From: Lentzea kentuckyensis
GTDB lineage: Bacteria; Actinomycetota; Actinomycetes; Mycobacteriales; Pseudonocardiaceae
Assembly: GCF_002150765.1 (NCBI RefSeq)
Contig: NZ_MUYM01000004.1
Span: 1 to 64,000, forward strand
Length of the DNA: 64,000 nucleotides
Reading direction: 5' to 3'
Below are positions 47,789-56,425 of this stretch, piece after piece; position 1 is the stretch's first letter, and every line of letters starts with the position of its first letter. The translations under genes and the position numbers were made by a program. The notes beneath the pieces were generated by a model. The model had not been told where the DNA came from. It saw nothing but the letters and a program-made list of their open reading frames with translations, and made no database searches.

Positions 47789-49131
47789 GCTTGGGGCCTT
47801 CTCTGTGTCGGCTTCCTTCGGGTGGCGACCAACGGCAGCTGGTTCGGCTGCATGGTCGCCTTCACCTGGGCGTAGACGCGTTGTCCCGCAACGGGAACGA
47901 GATCCCACCGGGTGGCGATCGTCGCGGCCGCGATCGCGATCTCCGTGTGGGCGAGGAAATGTCCAGGGCAGAACCGCGAGCCGCCGCCGAACGGGATGAA
48001 GGCGCCCTTCGGCACCTCGGCCGCTCTGGCAGGCTCCCAACGGTCCGGGTCGAACCCGTCGGGATCCGGGAACCAGCGCGGATCGCGGTGCAGCGTGTGC
48101 TGCGAGACCGCGATCTCGGAGCCCTTCTCGATGAGCACGCCACCGATCTCGACGTCCTCACGGGCCCGGCGCATCAGGATGATCGGCGGGGTGCGCCGCA
48201 GCACCTCGTTGATGATCCGGCCGGTGTACTCGAGCTTCGCCACGTCCTCGAACGTCGCCGGCCGATCGCCCAGCACGGCGTCGACCTCGGCGTGGAACCG
48301 CCGGCGCACCTCGGGTCGCGTGCCGACCTCGTGGAAGAACCAGGCCAGCGCCACCGCCGTCGTCTCCGCGCCGGTGGTGAGGATCGTGACGACCTCGTCG
48401 TGGATCTGCTCGTCGGTCATCGCCTCGCCGGTGTCCGCGTCCCGCGCGGCGAGCAGTGCGGAGAGCAGGTCACCGTGGTCGGCGCCGCCCTCCCTGGCCC
48501 CGACGACGACCTCGGGAATGATCCTGCGCAGCCGGGCGGCGGCCTCGTCGAACTCGCGGTTCGCCCTGATCGGCAGCTTTTCCACGAAGCCAGGCGAGAA
48601 CGCGCGCACCAGCACGTGCTGGAGCATGATCGGGATGGAGTGCTTGATCTCGGCCAGCACCTCGGGACCGAGGTCGGCGGAGAACAGCGTGCGACCGGCG
48701 ACGGTCATCACGAAGTCCTGCATGACCTCGTCGAACTCGAGCCGCTGACCGTCGTGCCACGAGTCGCGCAGTTCGGTCGCCAGCGTGGTGATCACGGTCT
48801 CGGCGTAGGTCGAGACTCTGTTGCGGCTGAACGCGGGCAACATCATCCGGCGCTGCCGCTGGTTGAACGCGCCGTTCGAGGTGGCGAGCCCGTTGCCGAA
48901 CAACGGGCGCATCTTGTCGAAGACGATGCCCTTGTCGAACTTGTCCGACGTGAGCAGCTTCGTCGCCAGCTCGGGTGTCGTGACCAGGTGCACCGGTAGG
49001 GGACCGAGGAAGACTCTGACCACGTCGCCCTTGGCGGATAACGAGGACAGGAACTCGACCGGCGACCTGAGCAGGGTGACGGTATGACCGATGAGAGGCC
49101 ATCGGCCCGGCACCGTCGTGACGCTCGGCAT
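47785..49131 (-). CDS. Cytochrome P450 monooxygenase
   Basis: A 448-residue P450 beginning at ATG 49131. The I-helix oxygen site is TTGAETTAV, the K-helix ExxR is EVLR, and the haem loop is FGGGSRFCPGHF with the Cys ligand. The N-terminal PGRWPLIGHTVTLLRSPVEF is like terpene- and fatty-acid-oxidising bacterial P450s (CYP170 or pentalenene-oxidase type). The neighbouring geosmin synthase makes terpenoid oxidation an inference. It is translationally coupled to the secreted hydrolase. Confidence 0.9.
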
Positions 49132-49226
49132 CACACCACCCTCTCGCGACCCCGAACAACCTAGAGCCATCGCGCCAGTGGTGGCGAGCAGATACACACG
49201 ATTGGATGCTCATCCGTTCGGCCGAT

Positions 49227-49266
49227 CTGCCGCACACATCGGCAGGTATGGCGTACACAAGTACGC
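49227..49266. promoter_or_regulatory. Two inverted repeats before the DUF574 methyltransferase
   Basis: CTGCCG/CGGCAG (49227-49245) and GCGTAC-acaa-GTACGC (49251-49266) are perfect. The second ends 8 bp before the GTG start. They are possible operators or a leader hairpin that masks the start. Confidence 0.4.
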
Positions 49267-49273
49267 TCAGTCG

Positions 49274-50092
49274 GTGAGCAACGACCTCGGTTGGGTTCCA
49301 CCAGGTGTAGACACGACGGTGCCGTCACCGGCACGGGTGTACGACTACTGGCTCGGTGGCGGTCACAACTTCGCCCCGGACCGCATGCTGGCCGAGAAGA
49401 TCCTGCAGATCATGCCCGGCGTCCGTGACGCCGCGCGGCTCAACAGGTCGTTCCTGCGCAGGGCCGCGCTGCACATGGTCCAGCAGGGCGTGCGGCAGTT
49501 CCTCGACATCGGCTCCGGCATCCCCACCGTGGGCAACCTGCACGAGATCGTGCAGGCGGAGGCCCCCGACTGCCGGGTCGTCTACGTCGACCGGGATCCG
49601 GTGGCGGTCGCGCACAGCGAGCTGATCCTGGCCGGCAACGGCAACACCGCCGTGGTGCAGGCCGATCTGCGCGACCTGGACGCGATCTTCAACGCCGACC
49701 CGACCCGCAAGCTCCTCGACTTCGACCAGCCGGTCGGCCTGTTCATGTTGCTGGTGCTGCACTTCGTTCCGGACGACTGGGAACCGGCGGCGGTCGTCGG
49801 CCAGTACCGCGACCGGCTGGCGCCCGGCAGTTTCCTCGCGTTGTCACACGCGTCGGCCGAGGCCAAGCCCGCCGGCATGGACGAGGCCGTGCAGGCCTAC
49901 AACACCAAGAGCTCCCAGAACCAGGCCTTCCCGCGCACGCACGACGAGGTGCTGGCGTTCTTCGGCGGGTTCGAGCTGGTCGAGCCGGGGCTCGTCGGCT
50001 GCCCGGCGTGGCGGCCGGACGGTGCGGGCGACTTCGCGGCGAACCCGGAGATCAACGAGGTCCCGTTCGCGGGGGTCGCTGTCAAACCCTGA
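49274..50092 (+). CDS. SAM-dependent methyltransferase, DUF574 family
   Basis: A 272-residue member of the actinobacterial DUF574 methyltransferases. PSPARVYDYWLGGGHNFAPDR is the family signature. The SAM loop is FLDIGSGIPTVGN, and VVYVDRDPVAVAH is the acidic strand. Substrates are unknown. Genes of this family are present in many copies in actinomycetes, often near regulators. The start is GTG 49274. Confidence 0.9.
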   Translation: MSNDLGWVPPGVDTTVPSPARVYDYWLGGGHNFAPDRMLAEKILQIMPGVRDAARLNRSFLRRAALHMVQQGVRQFLDIGSGIPTVGNLHEIVQAEAPDCRVVYVDRDPVAVAHSELILAGNGNTAVVQADLRDLDAIFNADPTRKLLDFDQPVGLFMLLVLHFVPDDWEPAAVVGQYRDRLAPGSFLALSHASAEAKPAGMDEAVQAYNTKSSQNQAFPRTHDEVLAFFGGFELVEPGLVGCPAWRPDGAGDFAANPEINEVPFAGVAVKP

Positions 50093-50106
50093 CTGTCAAA
50101 CCCTGA
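50079..50106 (+). repeat. 14-bp tandem duplication across a stop codon
   Basis: CTGTCAAACCCTGA occurs twice in direct succession. The first copy contains the stop codon of the methyltransferase gene. Confidence 0.85.
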
Positions 50107-50189
50107 ACGGGGCTGACAGCCGTTGGACAGCGGACGGTCAGTGCTGGTCGGCACCTTGTGAGCAACACCGACTCACAGGGGGCAACACC

Positions 50190-51287
50190 ATGACGAACGT
50201 CCTGATCTCCGGCGCCAGCATCGGCGGTCCCGCACTCGCGTACTGGCTGCGCCGCTACGGTTTCAGCGTCACCGTGGTCGAGCGGGCACGCGGCCTGCGG
50301 CCCGGCGGCCAGGCCATCGACGTGCGCGGTCCCGCGTTGGAGGTCGTCGAGCGGATGGGCCTCGGCGACCAGCTGCGGTCGTTCGACACGAACATGCGCG
50401 GCATGAGCATGGTCGACGCGGACGGCAACGAGCTGTTCAGCTCCACGACGCACACCCTCAGCGGCGGCGACCTCGCGAGCCCCGACGTCGAGCTCCTGCG
50501 CGACGACCTCGCGAACATGCTGTTCGACGCGGCCGAGGGCGTGGAGTACCTGTTCGACGACACGATCACCTCGATCGACGGCACCCGCGTGACGTTCGAG
50601 AAGGCGGCGCCCCGCGACTTCGACATCATCGTCGGCGCGGACGGCCTGCACTCCAACGTCCGCCGGCTCGCCTTCGGGCCGGAGCAGCGGTTCATCACCA
50701 ACCTGGGCATGAACCTGGCCGTCTTCACCGCGCCGAACTTCCTCGGCCTGGACCACTGGCAGACCTTCCAGCAGGGTGAAATCGTCGGTGGCGGCATCAT
50801 GAGCGCCCGCGCGAACGCGGAATGCCGCGTCTACATGGGTTTCAACGGTGAGGTGGACTTCGACTACCGCGACGTCGACGCACAGCGCGCGTTGATCGCC
50901 GAGAAGTTCGCCGACGCCGGCTGGGCGTGGCCGACCGCGCTGAAGCACATGTGGGAGGCGCCCGACTTCCACTTCGACTCGATGAGCCAGATCCGGATGG
51001 ACTCCTGGTCCCGCGGCAACGTCGTGCTGCTCGGTGACGCGGGCTACTGCGGTTCGCCGTTGTCCGGTCAGGGCACCAGCATGGCGCTGGTGGGCGCGTA
51101 CGTGCTCGCCGGCGAACTGCGCGACAACCCCGGCAACCCCGCCACCGCCTTCCAGCGCTACGAGGAGATCCTGCGGCCGTACGTGACGGCCAACCAGGAC
51201 ATGGCGCTGCGCAACCAGGAACGCGGCGGTGCTCCCGGCGACGACTTCGCGGAGATCGTGAACAGTCTCAGTCTTCCCAGCTACTGA
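50190..51287 (+). CDS. FAD-dependent monooxygenase (TetX/PHBH type)
   Basis: A 365-residue class A flavin monooxygenase. The nucleotide-binding GASIGGPALAYWLRR is at the N-terminus, DIIVGADGLHSNVRR is the DG motif, and VVLLGDAGYCGSPLSGQG is the GD motif. It would hydroxylate an aromatic or polyketide-like substrate with NAD(P)H and O2. CAGGGGG precedes the ATG. The last 20 bp overlap the converging gene. Confidence 0.88.
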   Translation: MTNVLISGASIGGPALAYWLRRYGFSVTVVERARGLRPGGQAIDVRGPALEVVERMGLGDQLRSFDTNMRGMSMVDADGNELFSSTTHTLSGGDLASPDVELLRDDLANMLFDAAEGVEYLFDDTITSIDGTRVTFEKAAPRDFDIIVGADGLHSNVRRLAFGPEQRFITNLGMNLAVFTAPNFLGLDHWQTFQQGEIVGGGIMSARANAECRVYMGFNGEVDFDYRDVDAQRALIAEKFADAGWAWPTALKHMWEAPDFHFDSMSQIRMDSWSRGNVVLLGDAGYCGSPLSGQGTSMALVGAYVLAGELRDNPGNPATAFQRYEEILRPYVTANQDMALRNQERGGAPGDDFAEIVNSLSLPSY

Positions 51288-52833
51288 ACAACTCCTCGAT
51301 CGCCGCGCGGACGTCGTCCTCGGGGATCACGGCACCGGTGAACCTCACCGCCGCCGTGATCCCCTTGGCGTTGCGGTGCCGCCAGTCAGCGAAGTTCAGG
51401 CCCTCCACCGCCTTTCCCACCTCCGGATCGACGTTGGTCCACTCCGGGTTCAGCACCTCGCGGGCGTCGACCACCTGACCGTCGCGGGCGAACGACAGGC
51501 ACGTCAGTGCGTCCGCGGTCCAGAAGTGGCTGGCGGCCTTTCCGTTGCGGGACAAGCGTTCCAGCACCTCAGGCCGGGAGCCCTGATAATTGTTGACCTC
51601 GATGACGATCACGTCGCTGCCGATCTCCACGGCGATCGAGTCCTCCTCGAACTCGTCCACCACGTCGTCGACGTCGATGTTCGTGATGATCGTGACGGTC
51701 GCCGCCACCTCGAGCTCGTCCTCGAGCCACCAGTACGGACGCTCGGGACGGGAGAGCGGTGGCGGCGCGGGTTCTCCGCGCAGCAGGTGGCCGACCCGGT
51801 CGGTCGCCTTGCGCAGCACCGGATCCCGATGCGGCTCCGGCCAGATGAGGAGTTCGTACCGCTCGTCGCCCTCGTCGCGGCCGGTCGCACACACGCGGAC
51901 CCGGAACTCGCCCGGCCACGGTGCGGTGGCGCCGTGGCCGAGCTTCGCGTCGCCCTGCACCGCGCGGTAGCTGATCTCCGCGATCTCGTCCCACATCTCG
52001 GCGTTCGGCAGCGGTGGCGCCTGCATCAGCACGCTCACCGACACGGGGACCTGGCCCTCCGCGATGCCGGTGCGGACCGCGAACCCGGTGTCGATCGCGC
52101 TCACCAGACCCGTCGCGGTGAAGTCGGCTTTGGTGAGGCCCAGTTCCTCGACGAGCACGAACTCGTGGTCGAACACCACGGCGTTCGTGTACCACGACGC
52201 ACTGCGGTACTCCGCGCGTCGCTTGTCCAGCAACGCTTGTTCGTACGCGGGCGGCATGGCGACGTCCGGGAGGATCTCCGCGGTGGCACCGATCGCGATC
52301 CCGACGGCCGCCACCGGGTCGGACGCGGCGGGCGTGCCGAGCGCGTTCAGCACCGCCCTGGACACGGCCACGGCGACCGCGAGATGTGCGGCACCGCGCT
52401 TGGTGACGATGGCCGCCTCGTCGCCGGTGAAGTCGGTGAGGTCCGGGAGCAGTGCCCGCACGTGCCGGACGATCAGGCCGGTCGCGCCGGGGTGCACGCC
52501 CTCCACCAGGATCATCGGAGTGGCCATCGCGCTCTGACCGGTCGAGGTCAGGTACGAGAACGCGCTGCCGTCGGGCAACGGCTTCAGTTCCGCGACGAGC
52601 TCCTGCGGCGCGGTCAGGTCCAGCCGGGCCACGGCCAGTTCCAGCGCGCCGAGCAGCCGTTCCGCCGACAGGCCCGCAACGTCGCGCAACGCCTGCTGCA
52701 CGAGTGACCCGCTCGGGAAGGCGTCCCGCCTCCCGCGTTCGGTGCGCCTGCCCAGTTCCGCCGCCGGAGCCGCGGGGATCAGCGCCTCGATCCGCGCCGC
52801 GGTGTTCATGATCAGTTCTCGGAAGTCCCCCAC
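51268..52833 (-). CDS. Unrecognised 521-residue protein
   Basis: No enzyme motif was recognised. The N-terminal half is Ala/Leu-rich and helical (residues ~1-190). The middle contains SASWYTNAVVFDHEFVLVEE. The C-terminal part (GKAASHFWTADALTCLSFAR) resembles the DUF6461-type domain that packs a Phe/Trp-rich beta sheet. Two acidic stretches (VDDVVDEFEEDSIAVEIGSD) may fold as a separate module. It has no signal peptide or membrane helix. The start is GTG 52833 or ATG 52809. It diverges from the cobalamin operon. Confidence 0.6.
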   Translation of the reverse strand: MGDFRELIMNTAARIEALIPAAPAAELGRRTERGRRDAFPSGSLVQQALRDVAGLSAERLLGALELAVARLDLTAPQELVAELKPLPDGSAFSYLTSTGQSAMATPMILVEGVHPGATGLIVRHVRALLPDLTDFTGDEAAIVTKRGAAHLAVAVAVSRAVLNALGTPAASDPVAAVGIAIGATAEILPDVAMPPAYEQALLDKRRAEYRSASWYTNAVVFDHEFVLVEELGLTKADFTATGLVSAIDTGFAVRTGIAEGQVPVSVSVLMQAPPLPNAEMWDEIAEISYRAVQGDAKLGHGATAPWPGEFRVRVCATGRDEGDERYELLIWPEPHRDPVLRKATDRVGHLLRGEPAPPPLSRPERPYWWLEDELEVAATVTIITNIDVDDVVDEFEEDSIAVEIGSDVIVIEVNNYQGSRPEVLERLSRNGKAASHFWTADALTCLSFARDGQVVDAREVLNPEWTNVDPEVGKAVEGLNFADWRHRNAKGITAAVRFTGAVIPEDDVRAAIEELFSSWED

Positions 52834-52884
52834 TCCGGCGAGTGTGGCAGTCGATGGCCCAGCTCACAGCCATTTGACTCGAAT

Positions 52885-53002
52885 TGATCCCTCCCGCACG
52901 ATCGGGAGTCGACAACAGCATCCGCACGCCGCGGGGGAAGCCGGTGCAACTCCGGCACTGACCCGCAACGGTGAAAGTCCGACTGCCCGTGGCGCGCGGT
53001 AG
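52885..53002 (+). ncRNA. Cobalamin riboswitch
   Basis: A conserved cobalamin aptamer core is visible: GGGGAAGCCGGTGCAACTCC (52934-52953), the matching CCGGC arm, then CTGACCCGCAACGGTGA and the B12-box-like AAGTCCGACTGCCCG (52975-52989). It lies 43 nt before the first gene of the ECF operon. It should switch expression off when adenosylcobalamin is plentiful, probably at translation since no terminator hairpin with U-tract follows. A CCCCG/CGGGG stem lies just before the GGGAGG translation signal. Confidence 0.88.
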
Positions 53003-53044
53003 CTCCACCAACCCCGTCGAGGAACAGCGGGGCAGGGAGGCGTA

Positions 53045-54232
53045 GTGATCAGGAAATCCGCGTTGGTCGCGGTCGTCGCGGCCGCGCTCGTGGCGGCACC
53101 GCAGGCGCAGGCGGCCGAGCTCTCGTCGGGAACCTGGCTGGCCGGCCAGTTCAGCGGGGGTGATCGACTGCTCCGCTTCCCGAACGACCCCTCCTCCGGT
53201 GATCCCGGCCTCACCGCCGACGGCGTCTACGCGTTGGCGGCCGCGGGCGTCGGCAAGTCGACCGCGGTGAAGGCCGCCGCGTGGCTGGCCGCGTCACCGC
53301 AGCTGGAGACGTTCATCGGCGACGGCGAGGCCGAGTCGTACGTCGGCGGCCTCACGAAGCTCGCGCTGGTCGCGCAGACGCTCGGGGACGACCCGGCGGA
53401 GTTCGGCGGCGTGGATCTGGTGAAACGGCTGGTGGCGCTGGAAGAGCCGACCGGGCGGTTCCGCGACAGGACCGATCCGTCGTTCGACCAGACCAACGCG
53501 TTCACGCAGGCGCTGGCGATCATCGTGCTGAAGCGCGCGGGGCAGGACGTCGCGCAGCCCGTCACGTTCCAGGCCGCCGCGCAGTGCCCGGACGGCGGGT
53601 TCCCGATCGTGTTCGGCGAGGCGGCCTGCAAGTCCGATGTGGACGGTACGGCGATGGTGTTGCAGGCACTGCTGGCCGCGGGGGAGAAGACCGCGTCGGC
53701 GAAGGCCCTCGACTGGCTCGTGGCGCAGCAGCAGGCCGACGGCGGGTTCCAGGCGATGGTGCCGCCGACGAACGCCAACACCACCGGCCTCGCCGTCGGT
53801 GCCCTGGTCGCCGGTGGTCGGACGGCCGCCGCGGACAAGGCCGTCGCCTTCCTGAAGACGTTGCAGCTCGGTTGCGCCGCACCTGGGGCCCAGCGCGGCG
53901 CGATCGCGTTCGACAGCAAGGGTTTCGACGCCGGAACCACCCTGCGCGCGACCGTGCAGGGCATGCTCGGGCTGGCTCGGGTGAGCCTCGCCGAGGTGTC
54001 CGCGGCGTCCGCTGCTGCCGGCGTGCCCGCGATCGTCTGCTCCGCACCGGTCACCTCCGCGCCGGTCACCTCGGCGCCCGCCCCGGCCGGCCCCGCCGAG
54101 CCGCCGGTGGATCCGCCGCTCGCCGCCACCGGCCCGGACCAGGCCGTGCCGCTGACGCTGTTCGGTTCGTTCGCGGTCGTCGCCGGTGCCGTGCTGCTCG
54201 TGGTTTTCCGTCGTCGGAAGGTTGGTGCGTGA
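53045..54232 (+). CDS. Sortase-anchored alpha-barrel protein, intrinsic-factor-like
   Basis: A 395-residue exported protein. The signal peptide ends at AQAA (residue ~25). The body is an alpha/alpha barrel with prenyltransferase/squalene-oxidase-type repeats (QQQADGGFQAM, QCPDGGFPIV, LQALLAAGEKTASAKALDWL), the fold also used by the alpha domain of intrinsic factor and transcobalamin. Four Cys could form disulfides. The C-terminus has a Pro-rich spacer, the sorting signal LAATG, a hydrophobic helix and a basic tail, implying class-E sortase attachment to the wall. It is the first gene after the riboswitch; GTG is preceded by GGGAGG. Confidence 0.8.
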   Translation: MIRKSALVAVVAAALVAAPQAQAAELSSGTWLAGQFSGGDRLLRFPNDPSSGDPGLTADGVYALAAAGVGKSTAVKAAAWLAASPQLETFIGDGEAESYVGGLTKLALVAQTLGDDPAEFGGVDLVKRLVALEEPTGRFRDRTDPSFDQTNAFTQALAIIVLKRAGQDVAQPVTFQAAAQCPDGGFPIVFGEAACKSDVDGTAMVLQALLAAGEKTASAKALDWLVAQQQADGGFQAMVPPTNANTTGLAVGALVAGGRTAAADKAVAFLKTLQLGCAAPGAQRGAIAFDSKGFDAGTTLRATVQGMLGLARVSLAEVSAASAAAGVPAIVCSAPVTSAPVTSAPAPAGPAEPPVDPPLAATGPDQAVPLTLFGSFAVVAGAVLLVVFRRRKVGA

Positions 54233-54639
54233 TGCGCCGGATCCTCGTTGTTCTCGCCCTCGCCGCGAGCTCGTTCGTCGTCGTTCCCGCGTCGGCTGCT
54301 GACTGCGCGTACGTGAAGGTCGTCGTGGACTTCACCGCGTTCGGGGGCGGCGTCGAAACCGCTTGCACCACAGCCGATCCGGCCAACGGTCTCGAAGCGC
54401 TGAAGCCGAACTTCCCGTACACCACCGTGCCGCGCCAACCCGGTTTCGTGTGCACGATCAAGAAGCTGCCGAACCCGTGCACCATGCCCACGACCAGCGC
54501 GTACTGGTCGTACTGGCACGCCACGCCCGGCGGCACCTGCACCTACAGCACCTCGGGCGCGGGCAGCTACGACCCGGCGCCGGGCACCGTCGAGGGCTGG
54601 TCGTTCGGCGCGGGCACCGCTCCGAACGCCACTCCGTGA
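54232..54639 (+). CDS. Secreted DUF4430/transcobalamin beta-domain-like protein (short copy)
   Basis: A 135-residue exported protein (signal peptide to ~residue 22). It begins with CAYVKVVVDFTAFGGGVETA and ends with YWSYWHATPGG and GTVEGWSFGAG, the pattern of DUF4430 domains at the C-terminus of transcobalamin and intrinsic factor. Two to four Cys are present. It has no membrane anchor. Its ATG overlaps the upstream stop (TGATG) and its stop is overlapped by the next gene. Confidence 0.72.
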   Translation: MRRILVVLALAASSFVVVPASAADCAYVKVVVDFTAFGGGVETACTTADPANGLEALKPNFPYTTVPRQPGFVCTIKKLPNPCTMPTTSAYWSYWHATPGGTCTYSTSGAGSYDPAPGTVEGWSFGAGTAPNATP

Positions 54640-55397
54640 AAAGGCTCTTCGTCGCGCTGGCACTGGTGGTCGCGTTTCTGCCGGTGCCGGTGCCGGCGCA
54701 CGCGGCGGGCTGCGACGGCGTGACCGTCGTCGTGGACTTCCGCGCCCTCGGGGGAGGCGTGCAACAAGGTTGCGCGCCGGGCAGTCCGACGTCCGGGGTG
54801 GCGGCGCTGACGGCGGCCGGGTTCGGCTACACGTACGCGTCGCGCCAGCAGGGTTTCGTGTGCCGCATCAACGGAAAGCCGGGCGCGGACGCGGACAGGT
54901 GCGTCACCACCTCGCCCGCTTCGGCGTACTGGTCGTACTGGCACGGCTCGCCGGGCGGTTCCTGGTCGTACAGCAACCAGGGCGCGGCGACGTACGTGCC
55001 GGCTCGCGGAACCGTCGAGGGCTGGGCGTTCGGCGCCGGGGAACAGCCCGGCATCGCACCGCCCGCGGCTCCGGCACCCGTGCCTCCCGCACCGCAACCG
55101 CCACCGGTGCAGCAACCTCCGGCCCGACAACCGCCGGCACAACAACCACCAGCCGTGACAACGACTACCGCGCCGCCCACCTCCTCGGCGGTTCCGACGT
55201 CGTCTTCGGCAACGACTTCCTCCTCGACGCCTTCGACCACTGTGTCGTCGGTGGCGGTCGAAGAGAAGTCGCAGCAGGTTGCGGAGAAGTCGGGGTCCGG
55301 GTGGCTATGGACGGGGATCGGCGCCCTGTTGATCGCGGCGCTCGTGGTGGCCGGCCTGCTGATCGCACGACGTCGCCGCGGCGCGGAAGACGCGTGA
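54636..55397 (+). CDS. Membrane-anchored DUF4430/transcobalamin beta-domain-like protein
   Basis: A 253-residue paralogue of the preceding protein. It has a signal peptide to ~residue 24, a DUF4430-like domain (CDGVTVVVDFRALGGGVQQG to YWSYWHGSPGGSWSYSNQG and GTVEGWAFGAG), a Pro- and then Ser/Thr-rich linker (~residues 143-205) and a C-terminal helix with basic tail (WLWTGIGALLIAALVVAGLL). It is probably the membrane-tethered partner near the importer. Confidence 0.75.
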   Translation: MKRLFVALALVVAFLPVPVPAHAAGCDGVTVVVDFRALGGGVQQGCAPGSPTSGVAALTAAGFGYTYASRQQGFVCRINGKPGADADRCVTTSPASAYWSYWHGSPGGSWSYSNQGAATYVPARGTVEGWAFGAGEQPGIAPPAAPAPVPPAPQPPPVQQPPARQPPAQQPPAVTTTTAPPTSSAVPTSSSATTSSSTPSTTVSSVAVEEKSQQVAEKSGSGWLWTGIGALLIAALVVAGLLIARRRRGAEDA

Positions 55398-56425
55398 GGC
55401 TGCACTCCGGTGCGTGGTGGCTTTGGGCGCTGGGCCTGGCCACCGCCGCCAGCCGCACGACGAACCCCCTGGTGCTGGGCCTGATCCTGGCCGTGGCGGG
55501 CGTGGTCGTGGTGACCTGCCGGGCGAACACGCCGTGGGCGGGAACCTACGGCGTGTTCCTCAAGTTCGGCCTGCTGATCATCGGCCTGCGCGTTCTGCTG
55601 CACGTCTTCCTCGGCGGCATCGCGGGCCCGACGATCCTGTTCACGCTGCCTCAGGTCCCGCTCCCGGACTGGGCCCAGGGCATCAGAATCGGCGGCCCGG
55701 TCTCCACCGAGGGGCTGGTTTTCGCGCTGTACCAGGGTTTGCTGCTCGCGACGATCCTCAGCTGCGTAGGTGCCGCCAACGCCCTCGCGAACCCCAAACG
55801 CCTGCTCCGCTCGCTGCCCGCCGCGTTGTACGAGGTGAGCGTGGCCGTCGTGGTGGCGCTGACCGTGGCACCGCAGCTGGTCGCGTCCGCGCGGTCGGTG
55901 CGGAAGGCGCGTCAGCTCAGAGGTGACACGGCACGTGGTGTGCGGGCGGTCCGCACGATGTTGGTGCCGGTGCTGGAAGACGCCCTCGAACGGTCGTTGG
56001 TGCTGGCCGCCTCCATGGACTCCCGCGGCTATGGCCGCACGGCCGGTATCTCGCGGCGGGACCGGGCGTTGACGGGAACGTTGGTGCTGGCCGGGCTCTT
56101 CGGGTTCTGCATCGGCATGTACGGCCTGCTCGCCGACGCGTACTCCGGCTGGCCGCTGCTGGCGCTCGGCGGTGTGCTGGCGATCGCGGGCCTGAAGGTC
56201 GGCGCGCGCCGGGTGCCGCGCACGCGTTATCGGCCGGACCGGTGGACCGCCAGGGCTGTCGGGGTGGCGTTGAGCGGGGCCGTGGCGGCTGTGGTGCTGG
56301 TGTTCTCGGCGGATCCGGCGTTGTCGCCGTCGACGGTGCCGCTGACCGCGCCGGAACTGCCGCTGCTGCCGGCGTTGGCCGTGTTGGTGGCGTTGGCACC
56401 GATGGTGATCGCGAGGGAAGCATGA
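55394..56425 (+). CDS. ecfT: ECF transporter T component
   Basis: A 343-residue membrane coupling protein with about eight helices. The cytoplasmic coupling helices carry SARSVRKARQLRGD and LAASMDSRGYGR, the Ala-Arg-Gly-type motifs that contact the ATPases. The length exceeds the usual ~260 because of extra helices at the C-terminus. The start is GTG overlapping the previous stop. The adjacent A-A' and S genes make this a dedicated (group I) transporter. Confidence 0.88.
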   Translation: MRLHSGAWWLWALGLATAASRTTNPLVLGLILAVAGVVVVTCRANTPWAGTYGVFLKFGLLIIGLRVLLHVFLGGIAGPTILFTLPQVPLPDWAQGIRIGGPVSTEGLVFALYQGLLLATILSCVGAANALANPKRLLRSLPAALYEVSVAVVVALTVAPQLVASARSVRKARQLRGDTARGVRAVRTMLVPVLEDALERSLVLAASMDSRGYGRTAGISRRDRALTGTLVLAGLFGFCIGMYGLLADAYSGWPLLALGGVLAIAGLKVGARRVPRTRYRPDRWTARAVGVALSGAVAAVVLVFSADPALSPSTVPLTAPELPLLPALAVLVALAPMVIAREA

